A stretch of 64,000 nt of DNA from assembly GCF_000067205.1 (NCBI RefSeq), contig NC_010170.1, positions 930,001 through 994,000 on the forward strand. Reading direction: 5' to 3'. The stretch is from Bordetella petrii. GTDB taxonomy: Bacteria; Pseudomonadota; Gammaproteobacteria; Burkholderiales; Burkholderiaceae_B. Position numbers and translations under genes: made by a program. This document shows positions 57,226 through 64,000 of this stretch, one piece after another; positions within the stretch are counted from its first letter, which is position 1; each line of letters begins with the position of its first letter. The notes under the pieces are model-generated. The model made no database searches and had not been told where the DNA came from. It was given only the letters and a program-made list of their open reading frames with translations.

Positions 57226-58989
57226 TCAGGCCGTGGCCCAGGAGTCGCGCAGCGTCACGATGCGGTTGAGCACCGGCGCCTGCGGCTTGGAGTCTTTGCT
57301 GTCGACCGTGAAGTAGCCCAGCCGCTCGAATTGCCAGGTGGCGCCCGGCTCGATCGCCGTGCCGGGTTCGATCCAGGCGTCGACGGTGTGGCGCGAATCG
57401 GGGTTCAGGCAGGCCAGGAAGTCTTTGTCGCCGGCGTCGGGGTGCGGGTCGGCGAACAGGCGGTCGTACAGGTGCACGCGCGCCGGCAGCGCATGCGCGG
57501 TACTGACCCAGGTGATATTGCCCTTGACCTTGACGCTGTCGGCGCCGGGGGTTCCGCTCTTGGTGTCGGGCAGGTATTCGGCCTGCACCTCGGTGACCCG
57601 GCCGGATTCGTCTTTGGTGAAGCCGGTGCAGCGCACCACGTAGCCGTACTTCAGGCGCACCAGGTTGCCGGGGAACAGGCGGAAGTATTTCTTGGGCGCT
57701 TCTTCGCGGAAATCGTCGCGTTCGATCCACAGCTCGCGCGTGAACGGGAACTGGCGCGAGCCGGCCGCCGGGTCGTGCGGATTGCGCGGCGCGGAGCAGA
57801 GTTCTTCCTGGCCGGCGGGGTAGTTGGTGATGACCAGCTTGAGCGGGTCCAGCACCGCCACCGAGCGCGGCGAGCCGGGGTCGAGCTCATCGCGCACGGC
57901 TTGTTCGAGCAGGCTGTATTCGATGCGCGAGTCGGACTTGGACACCGCCGTGCGGTCGCAGAACAGCCGGATGGCCGACGGCGGATAGCCGCGCCGGCGC
58001 ATGCCGAACAGCGTGGGCATGCGGGGGTCGTCCCAGCCGTCGACATAGCCTTCGCGCACCAGTTGCAGCAGCTTGCGCTTGCTGGTGACGACGTAGGTGA
58101 GGTTCAGGCGCGCGAATTCATACTGGCGCGGCAGCGGCCGGGCCAGCTTGCCCAGCTCGGCCAGGCGCGCCAGGATCCAATCGTAGAACGGGCGCTGGTC
58201 TTCGAATTCGAGGGTGCAGATGCTGTGCGTGATGCCTTCCAGGGCGTCTTCGACCGGGTGCGCCCAGCTGTACATGGGGTAGATGCACCACTGGTTGCCG
58301 GTGCGGTGGTGCGTGGCATGGCGCACCCGGTACATGACCGGATCGCGCAGGTTGATGTTGGGCGAGGCCATGTCGATCTTGGCGCGCAGCACCAGGCTGC
58401 CGTCCGGATGCTTGCCCTCGCGCATTTCGGCCAGCAGCGCCAGCGATTCGGCGGCGGGGCGGTCGCGCCAGGGCGAGGCCACGCCGGGCTCGGTCAGGGT
58501 GCCGCGGTTCAGGCGGATCTGCTCGGGCGACTGTTCGTCGACATAGGCGTGGCCCGCCTGCACCAGCGCCTGGGCGAATTCGTACATGAAGCCGAAGTAG
58601 TCGCTGGCGAAGTACAGGTTGTCGTTGCCGTCGGCTTTCCAGTCAAAACCCAGCCAGTGCACGGCCTCGATGATGGCATCGACGTATTCCTGGTCTTCTT
58701 TCTCGGGGTTGGTGTCGTCGAAACGCAGGTGGCAGACGCCGCCGAAGTCGCGCGCCAGGCCGAAGTTGACGCAGATGCTCTTGGCATGGCCGATGTGCAG
58801 ATAGCCGTTGGGCTCGGGCGGAAACCGGGTGCGGATGCGCGCCGGGTCGGGGGCGCCCTGCGCCTGCACCGACGCGGGGCCGGGCGCGCCCGCCCAGCGC
58901 TTGCCCTGGTAGCGGTCGGCCCGCAGGTCATCTTCGATGATGTTGCGCAGGAAATTGGTGGCGGCAGGCGGCGTCGGGGCGGTGGTCAT
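57226..58989 (-). CDS. glnS: Glutaminyl-tRNA synthetase
   Basis: 587-residue class I synthetase. The HIGH motif is in PEPNGYLHIGHAKSICVNFG and the KMSKS-equivalent in VVTSKRKLLQL. Flanking segments match GlnRS (HLRFDDTNPEKEDQEYVDAI; YDWILARLAELGKLARPLPR). The C-terminal anticodon-binding part starts near residue 360 (LDPLKLVITNYP). ATG 58989 (MTTAPTPPAATNFLRNIIED) is chosen; the frame stays open far upstream, but this is the family start. It heads the minus-strand glnS-minCDE run and is divergent from the cydA-like gene over 118 bp. Confidence 0.95.
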   Translation of the reverse strand: MTTAPTPPAATNFLRNIIEDDLRADRYQGKRWAGAPGPASVQAQGAPDPARIRTRFPPEPNGYLHIGHAKSICVNFGLARDFGGVCHLRFDDTNPEKEDQEYVDAIIEAVHWLGFDWKADGNDNLYFASDYFGFMYEFAQALVQAGHAYVDEQSPEQIRLNRGTLTEPGVASPWRDRPAAESLALLAEMREGKHPDGSLVLRAKIDMASPNINLRDPVMYRVRHATHHRTGNQWCIYPMYSWAHPVEDALEGITHSICTLEFEDQRPFYDWILARLAELGKLARPLPRQYEFARLNLTYVVTSKRKLLQLVREGYVDGWDDPRMPTLFGMRRRGYPPSAIRLFCDRTAVSKSDSRIEYSLLEQAVRDELDPGSPRSVAVLDPLKLVITNYPAGQEELCSAPRNPHDPAAGSRQFPFTRELWIERDDFREEAPKKYFRLFPGNLVRLKYGYVVRCTGFTKDESGRVTEVQAEYLPDTKSGTPGADSVKVKGNITWVSTAHALPARVHLYDRLFADPHPDAGDKDFLACLNPDSRHTVDAWIEPGTAIEPGATWQFERLGYFTVDSKDSKPQAPVLNRIVTLRDSWATA

Positions 58990-59107
58990 GCTCGAAGGAA
59001 TAGGAGGAAAAGGCAGCAGCAAAGCGTCAATTTTGCCACGTCCGCACCCGATGCCGTCCAAACCCGTTCCCCGCGTTCCGAAAACAGGCTCTACACTACC
59101 GGCCATC

Positions 59108-60451
59108 ATGGATACTGTCCCCCTGCTACTGGCCCGCATCCAGTTCACCGCCAGCCTCAGTTTCCTGGCCCTGTTCATGGCCCTGGCGCTGGCTCTGTCC
59201 TGGTTGCTGCTGTTCTTCAAGCTGCGCGCGCACCGCACCGGCCTGCCGGGCTGGACCGCCGCGTACCGGTTCTGGGTGCGCTTTTTCGCCCTGTCGTTCG
59301 TGCTGACCCTGGCCGCCGCGCTGCCGGTGCTGATCCAGGTGGGCAGCCTGTGGCCCGGCCTGATGGACAAGATCGGCAACGTGGCCGGCCCCCTCATCGG
59401 GTTCGGCGTGCTGTCGGTGTTCATCCTGAAGTCCTGTTTCCTGGGGGTGATGCTGTTCGGACAGCGGCGGGTGTCCGAGCGCGTCCACACCCTGGCCGTG
59501 TTCATGGTGGCGGTGGGGCAGGCCGTGGCGCTGTTCTGGGTGCTGGCGCTGCAGTCGTGGGTGCAGACGCCGGCCGGCGCCACCCTGATCGACGCCCGCT
59601 ACCAGGTGTACGACTGGTACGCCGCCGTCTTCAATCCGTCGCTGGGCTGGAACCTCGGGCTGACGGCCCTGTGGTCGGCCCTGGCGGCGGCCTTCCTGAT
59701 CCTGGGCGTGACCGCGCTGCAGGCCTTGCGGCGCCCGCTCGACGATGGCGAGCGCTGCGCGTTCAAGACCGCGCTGGTGGTGGCGGTGGCGGCCTCGCTG
59801 CTGCAGGCGCCCGTGCTCGACGGCGCCGGCCGGGTCATGGCCGAGCACCAGCCCGCCAAGGCGGCGGCTGCCGCCGGCTACTGGCATAGCGGCGCCGAGC
59901 CCGGCTGGACACTGTTCGGCTGGCCCGATGCCCGGGCCCAGGCCAACCGCGCCGCGCTGGCGCTGCCGGGCGCGGGCGGCGCGTGGCTGGGACGCGATGC
60001 GCAGGGCGTGTACCAGGGCCTGGACAAATTCTCGGGCATGCGGCCCCCGGTGGCGCTGACGTTCTGGGCGCTGCGCGTGGCGCTGCTGCTGGGCGCGGCG
60101 ATGCTGCTGGTGTCTTGCGTAACGCTGGCGCTGACCGCGCGGCGCGGCCTGGACCCGGCCCAGTTGCCGGCGTGGTGGCTGCGCGTGATCGTGGGCATGC
60201 TGTATGCCGGCGGGTTGACCGTGCTGGCCGGCGGCGTGTTTTCGCTGGTGGGCATGCAGCCATACGCGGTCAATGCCGCCATTACCCAGACCGAGGTGCT
60301 GGGCGTCACCAGCACGCCCACCCTGGCGGCCAGCCTGGCCGGCTACCTGGTGCTGTACGGGCTGCTGCTGGCGGCGTTTAACGGCATGCTGTTCCACGCG
60401 GCCCGCTACGGCGTGGTGCCGGTGCGCAAACCCGGAGGATCGCCCCAATGA
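59108..60451 (+). CDS. cydA: CydA-like bd-oxidase subunit I lacking haem ligands
   Basis: 447-residue membrane protein with eight or nine predicted helices, homologous over its length to cytochrome bd subunit I: RIQFTASLSFLALFMALALA matches helix 1, SERVHTLAVFMVAVGQAVALF matches helix 4, and GMQPYAV stands in place of GRQPWAI. By alignment to E. coli CydA (from memory) the ligands H19, H186 and M393 are replaced by Leu20, Leu185 and Ala325; E99 is Lys108 and E257 is Ala/Gly. Only one membrane histidine, equivalent to H126, remains. It probably cannot bind haems b558, b595 and d in the usual way. The stop overlaps the cydB start (ATGA). ATG 59108 is the family-type start. Confidence 0.85.
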   Translation: MDTVPLLLARIQFTASLSFLALFMALALALSWLLLFFKLRAHRTGLPGWTAAYRFWVRFFALSFVLTLAAALPVLIQVGSLWPGLMDKIGNVAGPLIGFGVLSVFILKSCFLGVMLFGQRRVSERVHTLAVFMVAVGQAVALFWVLALQSWVQTPAGATLIDARYQVYDWYAAVFNPSLGWNLGLTALWSALAAAFLILGVTALQALRRPLDDGERCAFKTALVVAVAASLLQAPVLDGAGRVMAEHQPAKAAAAAGYWHSGAEPGWTLFGWPDARAQANRAALALPGAGGAWLGRDAQGVYQGLDKFSGMRPPVALTFWALRVALLLGAAMLLVSCVTLALTARRGLDPAQLPAWWLRVIVGMLYAGGLTVLAGGVFSLVGMQPYAVNAAITQTEVLGVTSTPTLAASLAGYLVLYGLLLAAFNGMLFHAARYGVVPVRKPGGSPQ

Positions 60452-61482
60452 TCGACATGCTGGCCGCTTCGTTGGGCGTGAACGCCAACGATCCCACCTT
60501 CTGGATGCCGCTGGTCTTCATGGGCCTGTTGTTCCTGCTGATCGCCGGCGGCATTGTGCTCGACGGCTTCGACCTGGGGGTGGGCATGCTGCTGCCGCTG
60601 GCGCCGGCCGACCAGCGCGGCCGCATGATGACGCTGCTCAGCCCCTGGCGCGACGCCAACGAGTTCTGGCCGCTGCTGGGCATCGGGCTGTTTGCCTCGG
60701 CATTTCCGCTGGCCTGGGGCGTGATCTTCGGCAAGCTTTATGGTCCGCTGGCGCTGATGGCGCTGGGCCTGGTGCTGCGCAGCGTGTCGTTCGAATTCCG
60801 CATCCGCGCCCGCGCCGAGCTCAAGCCGCGCTGGATCTTCGGATTCTGGCTGGGGTCGGTGGCCACGGCTTTCGGGCAGGGCATGATCCTCGGGCGCATC
60901 GCCACCGGCTACCAGACGGATGCCGGCTACGGCTGGTTCGCCATGCTGATGGGGTTATGCGCCGTTGCCGCCTATGTGTTGCTGGGCGCCGCCTGGCTGG
61001 TCATGCGCGTCGAAGGCGACCTGCAGCGCCGCGCCGCGCGCTGGGGGCGCCACGCCATCCGCTGGACCGCCGTCGGCATGGTCGCCACGGCGGTGATGCT
61101 GGGGCTGGCCAACGCCGGCATTTTCTACAAATGGAGCAATCCCGGCGGCCTGGCCGTGGCCGTGGTGGTGTGGGCCTTGATGCTGCTGTGCTTTTCCAGC
61201 GTTGAGATGTTGCTGGCCCGCGTGCCAGGGCGGGGCGAGCTCAACAGCCGGCTGCCGTTCGTGCTGTGCGTGGTGCTGTACCTGCTGATGCTGGCCGGCC
61301 TGGCGTACAGCCTGTTTCCGTACCTGATCCTGGACGACATGACCCTGTGGGACGGCACGGCCTCGATCGGCTCGATGCGGCTGGTGCTGGCCGGCGCCGT
61401 CATAGGCGTGCCGGTGGTGCTGATCTTCAACCTGCTGGCCTACCGCTCGGTATTCGGCAAAGAGCGCCGCGCGGCCCCGTAA
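60448..61482 (+). CDS. cydB: Cytochrome bd-type oxidase subunit II (CydB)
   Basis: 344-residue CydB-like protein with eight or so helices. It keeps the family marks GIVLDGFDLGVGMLLPLAP (Asp of DGFD), SPWRDANEFWPLLGIGLFAS (Trp) and RSVSFEFRIRARAELKPRWI, and near the C-terminus LILDDMTLWDGTASIGSMRL. In contrast to its partner at 59108 it looks normal, so the pair is an ordinary CydB with a ligand-less CydA. No cydX or cydDC genes follow. It overlaps the upstream gene by 4 bp. Confidence 0.9.
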   Translation: MIDMLAASLGVNANDPTFWMPLVFMGLLFLLIAGGIVLDGFDLGVGMLLPLAPADQRGRMMTLLSPWRDANEFWPLLGIGLFASAFPLAWGVIFGKLYGPLALMALGLVLRSVSFEFRIRARAELKPRWIFGFWLGSVATAFGQGMILGRIATGYQTDAGYGWFAMLMGLCAVAAYVLLGAAWLVMRVEGDLQRRAARWGRHAIRWTAVGMVATAVMLGLANAGIFYKWSNPGGLAVAVVVWALMLLCFSSVEMLLARVPGRGELNSRLPFVLCVVLYLLMLAGLAYSLFPYLILDDMTLWDGTASIGSMRLVLAGAVIGVPVVLIFNLLAYRSVFGKERRAAP

Positions 61483-61534
61483 ATGCGGCGCGGCCGTCCG
61501 ATGCTCCAGGCGCCCGGCTTTCGCGCGATGGGTA

Positions 61535-63034
61535 TCAGGCAGCGTTGTGCTGCTCGGCCACCAGTGGCAGGGTAATGCGCACCAGCAGGCCGCCGCTGTC
61601 GGCCTGCAGCAAGGCCAGTTGGCCGCCGTGCGCCCGCGCGATGGCTTCGGCCAGGGCCAGTCCCAGGCCGACATTGCCGGTGCGGGTGCGGGCATCGTCC
61701 AGCCGGGCAAAGGGGCGCAACGCCTCGCTGCGGCGTTCGGGCGCGATGCCGCGGCCGTGGTCGGCCACGTCGAGCATCGCCATGCCGCCTTCGCGGCGCA
61801 AACTGACATCCACCGGCGGTTCGCCGTGGTGCAGGGCGTTGCCGATCAGGTTGTCGAGCAGCCGGCCCAGCGCCACGGCATCGCCTTGCACGGTGAGGCT
61901 GTCATCGGACATGTCCAGGTTGACCGACGTGCCAGTGCTTTGCCAGCCGCCCACCCGCTCGGCCAGCCACGCGGGCAGGTCCAGCGGCGCATAGCGGTAG
62001 GCGGCCGGGTCGGTGCCGCGCACAAACCCGATGAACTGGTCCACCATGTGCTGCATGTCTTGGAGGTCTTTGCGCAGGCCTTCTTTCAGGGTGGGATCGT
62101 CGGCCATTTCGATGCGCAGCCACATGCGCGACAGCGGCCCCTTGAGATCGTGCGGCAGGCCCGACAGCAGGGTGCGGCGCACCGATTCGGATTCGGCCAG
62201 CGCGTCGAGCATGGCATTGAAGCGCTCGCCCAGGGCGCGGGTCTCGCTGGGCCCCGACGGCTGCACGCGCTGCGGCTGTCCGGCCGCCAGGCGGTCGGCG
62301 GCCTCGGCCAATCCGGTCAGGGGCCGGGTAATGTGCCAGGAAAACCCCGCGGCCAGCAGCAGCACCAGGCCCAGGCCGCCCAACCAGACGGCCACCAGGG
62401 GCGTGGCCACCGGCGGGTCGAGGCGGTCTAGCGGGATGACCAGCCATTCGCGCAGGCGCGGCGCGTCTTCGGTGTCGGGGTTGCGGGCCAGCGAGATGAA
62501 GATTTCCGGGTCAGGTCCGTGCGAAAGCGCCACCCGGGTGCCATCGTTGAGGCGGTCATTCAGTTCGCGGATGGGCCCGCGCAGGTCGCGCCGGATGTCG
62601 TCGGGCGCGTTCTCGTGCATGGCGCGAAACCGCTGGCGCCGCGCCTCGCGTTCGCGCTCTTGGTCGGCGGGGTCGGGGGCGGCGTCGCCGCCGGGCTGGC
62701 GGGCATCGTCGTGCCGCGGCGGGGGCGGCGGGCGGTCCAGGCGCTGCAGCCGGGCTTCGGCCGGCAAGGTGCGCGACCACAGCCGCCACTGGTTCTGCGA
62801 GGCATTGCGCACGAACTCGGCGCGATCTTCGGCCGGGATCTGCGACACCGCCGCCCGCAGTGTGCGGATGGTGGTAGCGATGTAGCCGATGGCGACGTCT
62901 TCCAGGAATTTCTGGCGGTAGTACGACACGGTGGCCAGCGTGGCGGCCTGGGCCAGCAGCACGGCGCCCAGCACGAGCAGGATCAGGCGCGCCCGCAGCG
63001 AGCGTGGCAGCAGGAAGCGGGTGAGGCGGTTCAT
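61535..63034 (-). CDS. Sensor histidine kinase
   Basis: 499-residue sensor kinase. TM1 is near residues 17-37 (LILLVLGAVLLAQAATLATV) and TM2 near 240-262 (VAVWLGGLGLVLLLAAGFSW). The periplasmic part between them carries a Pro-rich stretch and a long charged segment (REREARRQRFRAMHENAPDD). HAMP, then the H-box LLSGLPHDLKGPLSRMWLRI, the N-box DNLIGNALHHGEP and the G-boxes DHGRGI and GNVGLGLALAEAI follow. The H-box is LPHDLKGPLSR rather than the common VSHDLRTPLTR. It lies 13 bp after the response-regulator gene and is its partner. Confidence 0.92.
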   Translation of the reverse strand: MNRLTRFLLPRSLRARLILLVLGAVLLAQAATLATVSYYRQKFLEDVAIGYIATTIRTLRAAVSQIPAEDRAEFVRNASQNQWRLWSRTLPAEARLQRLDRPPPPPRHDDARQPGGDAAPDPADQEREREARRQRFRAMHENAPDDIRRDLRGPIRELNDRLNDGTRVALSHGPDPEIFISLARNPDTEDAPRLREWLVIPLDRLDPPVATPLVAVWLGGLGLVLLLAAGFSWHITRPLTGLAEAADRLAAGQPQRVQPSGPSETRALGERFNAMLDALAESESVRRTLLSGLPHDLKGPLSRMWLRIEMADDPTLKEGLRKDLQDMQHMVDQFIGFVRGTDPAAYRYAPLDLPAWLAERVGGWQSTGTSVNLDMSDDSLTVQGDAVALGRLLDNLIGNALHHGEPPVDVSLRREGGMAMLDVADHGRGIAPERRSEALRPFARLDDARTRTGNVGLGLALAEAIARAHGGQLALLQADSGGLLVRITLPLVAEQHNAA

Positions 63035-63047
63035 GCGGCGGGGCGGG

Positions 63048-63749
63048 TCAGGGAGAGAAGCGGTAGCCGATGCCCCATACGGTCTGGATCCAGCGCGGCT
63101 GCTTGGGGTCGTCTTCGATGGCGCGCCGCAGGCGCAGGATGGCGATGTCGATGGCGCGGTCGTTGCGTTCGCCGCTGTCGTCGTCGCGCGCCAGCGCCAG
63201 CAGCCGCTCGCGCGACAGGGGCTTGCCGGCATTGCGCACCAGCGCTTCCAGCAGGTTGATTTCGCCGCCGGTCAGCTTGACCGGCTCGCCGTCGCGCAGC
63301 AACTGCCGCATGGCCGGGTCGAACACGAAGGGGCCGAAGCTGACCGGCGCGTCTTTGGTCAGGGCCGACGGCCCGCGCTTGCGGCGCAGCACGGCCTCGA
63401 TGCGGGCCAGCAGTTCGCGCGGATCGAAGGGCTTGCCCAGGTAGTCGTCGGCGCCGGCCTCCAGGCCGATGATGCGGTCGACCGCTTCGTCGCGCGCGGT
63501 CAGCAGGATGACGGGGATGTCTTCGCCCTGCTCGCGCAGGCGGCGGCAGGCGTCGGCGCCGTCGCCGCCCGGCAGCATGCGGTCGAGCACCAGCAGGTCG
63601 GGCGCGTAGCGCGCGATGCGGGCGGCCAGGTCGTTGGCGTCGGGCGCCAGCAGGGTGTCGTAGCCGTGCCGGTTGAGGTAGTCGGCCAGCAACTGCCGCA
63701 GGGCGGGGTCGTCGTCGACGACCAGCAGCTTGGTGTGAGGGGTGTCCAT
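63048..63749 (-). CDS. OmpR-family response regulator
   Basis: 233-residue two-domain regulator. The receiver has DDDPALRQLLADYLNRHG, the phospho-acceptor Asp in LLVLDRMLPGGDG, Thr in ILLTARDEA and Lys in YLGKPFDP. The C-terminal winged helix shows the OmpR pattern (GGEINLLEALVRNAGKPLSR, then AIDIAILRLRRAIEDDPKQP and IQTVWGIGYRF). ATG 63749 (MDTPHTKLLVVDDD) is chosen; ATG 63758 would add three residues. No strong ribosome site is visible for either. It is divergent from the lipoprotein gene at the window's right edge, which may be its target. Confidence 0.93.
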   Translation of the reverse strand: MDTPHTKLLVVDDDPALRQLLADYLNRHGYDTLLAPDANDLAARIARYAPDLLVLDRMLPGGDGADACRRLREQGEDIPVILLTARDEAVDRIIGLEAGADDYLGKPFDPRELLARIEAVLRRKRGPSALTKDAPVSFGPFVFDPAMRQLLRDGEPVKLTGGEINLLEALVRNAGKPLSRERLLALARDDDSGERNDRAIDIAILRLRRAIEDDPKQPRWIQTVWGIGYRFSP

Positions 63750-63899
63750 GGGTGCCATAGTGGCCGCGGACGGGGCGGCCGGCAAGAGGCAAGAAATGGA
63801 TTGAAATATACCGTGACGTGCCGCGGGTTCACTAAAATACGGTTGGAACCCCTTGCGCCCGTTCAACGACGTTTACAGATGCCTCGCCTTTCGGTCTTT

Positions 63900-63913
63900 A
63901 CACTGTACGGTGT
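63900..63913. promoter_or_regulatory. Palindromic operator just before the partial lipoprotein gene
   Basis: ACACTGTACGGTGT is a 14-bp dyad with one mismatched pair, two bases before ATG 63915. TTTACA precedes it. The form (TTTACACTGTACGGTG) resembles operators of TetR-type efflux repressors; that is recollection, and the regulator is not in the window. Confidence 0.45.
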
Positions 63914-63914
63914 C

Positions 63915-64000
63915 ATGACCTCGCGCAATTTGCCTCGCAAACGGGTCTCCCGCCCGCTGTCGGCCGCCTTGCTTGCCGGCAACATGGCCCTGGGCGCCTG
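63915..64000 (+). CDS. Lipoprotein precursor, partial (N-terminus only)
   Basis: 28 complete codons from ATG 63915 (MTSRNLPRKRVSRPLSAALL, then AGNMALGA), after which TG at the window edge would complete a Cys codon if the next base is T or C. The basic start, hydrophobic core and LGAC lipobox suggest a lipoprotein signal. An upstream in-frame ATG at 63879 would lengthen the start. An envelope or efflux component controlled by the palindrome just before it is likely, but the product is not identifiable from the part seen. Confidence 0.5.
   Translation, partial: MTSRNLPRKRVSRPLSAALLAGNMALGA

Noticed and set aside
56692..59889. A 1065-codon open frame on the plus strand, antisense to minC and glnS
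   Set aside because: It is a by-product of high third-position GC in the real minus-strand genes; the translation is a Gly/Ala/Arg/His-rich sequence with no family motif, and glnS and minC are unmistakable on the other strand.
1..64000. tRNA, rRNA or prophage genes
   Set aside because: No cloverleaf-type sequence with a TTCGA loop and matching acceptor stem was noticed on either strand, and no phage structural or integrase genes other than the IS transposase were seen; short RNAs could be missed by eye.

Overview
The window is a GC-rich chromosomal stretch of a betaproteobacterium, most like the Bordetella/Achromobacter group (Alcaligenaceae). The grounds are the strong third-position G/C bias, the many solute-import genes of the Bug (TctC) and TRAP types, several CoA-dependent acid-catabolism clusters each with its own regulator, and the gene order glnS-minC-minD-minE. 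No rRNA or tRNA gene and no CRISPR array was seen. No gene-free stretch clearly exceeds 300 bases; the longest is 3110-3409.

Left part (1-17.5 kb). A truncated AidB-like acyl-CoA dehydrogenase is divergent from a LysR regulator, with a palindrome between them. PhzF, a lipoprotein and a PhnB-like protein follow. Then comes a tightly packed 12-gene catabolic operon (4825-17465): MaoC hydratase, two related TRAP binding proteins flanking an amidase, TRAP membrane subunits, MmgE/PrpD protein, acyl-CoA dehydrogenase, CaiB/BaiF CoA-transferase, GntR regulator, MFS transporter and a CitE-like lyase. Together these read as import, CoA activation, oxidation, hydration and C-C cleavage of a small, perhaps branched C5, dicarboxylic acid. 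The substrate is unknown.

17.5-30.1 kb. A minus-strand run carries LysE, PurU, LhgO, flavin reductase, PdxH, ChaC and an MFS transporter. The chaC gene is split by a complete IS3-family element with a 3-bp CAG target duplication; removing the element restores the frame exactly. TcdA follows, then a GC-rich inverted repeat, then a divergent pair of operons (GntR and acyl-CoA ligase against Bug protein and SDR) separated by a perfect 12-bp-arm operator. A BIME-like repeat closes this part.

30.3-41 kb. pabC and pabB lie downstream of a 1924-residue UvrA-like protein containing two UvrA units (four ABC modules), preceded by a near-consensus LexA box. On the other side is an IclR-eda-kdgK cluster for 2-keto-3-deoxygluconate use. 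A 42-codon basic ORF with a good promoter, a 14-bp tandem repeat and a strong terminator follows, then a remnant of a Bug gene.

41-57 kb. LysR, a family-2 glycosyltransferase, an acidic-tailed protein, an EamA exporter, EttA, a cysteine hydrolase, a glycine-zipper lipoprotein and a PAS-LuxR regulator. The last is divergent from a second catabolic cluster: thiolase, acyl-CoA ligase, TRAP P/Q/M and SDR. Then glnS-minCDE on the minus strand.

59-64 kb. A cydAB-like pair in which the CydA-like subunit has lost all three haem-ligand positions, an OmpR-type two-component system, and the start of a lipoprotein gene behind a palindromic operator.

The most interesting signals are the haem-ligand-less CydA paralogue, the SOS-boxed tandem UvrA and the 12-gene acid-catabolism operon.
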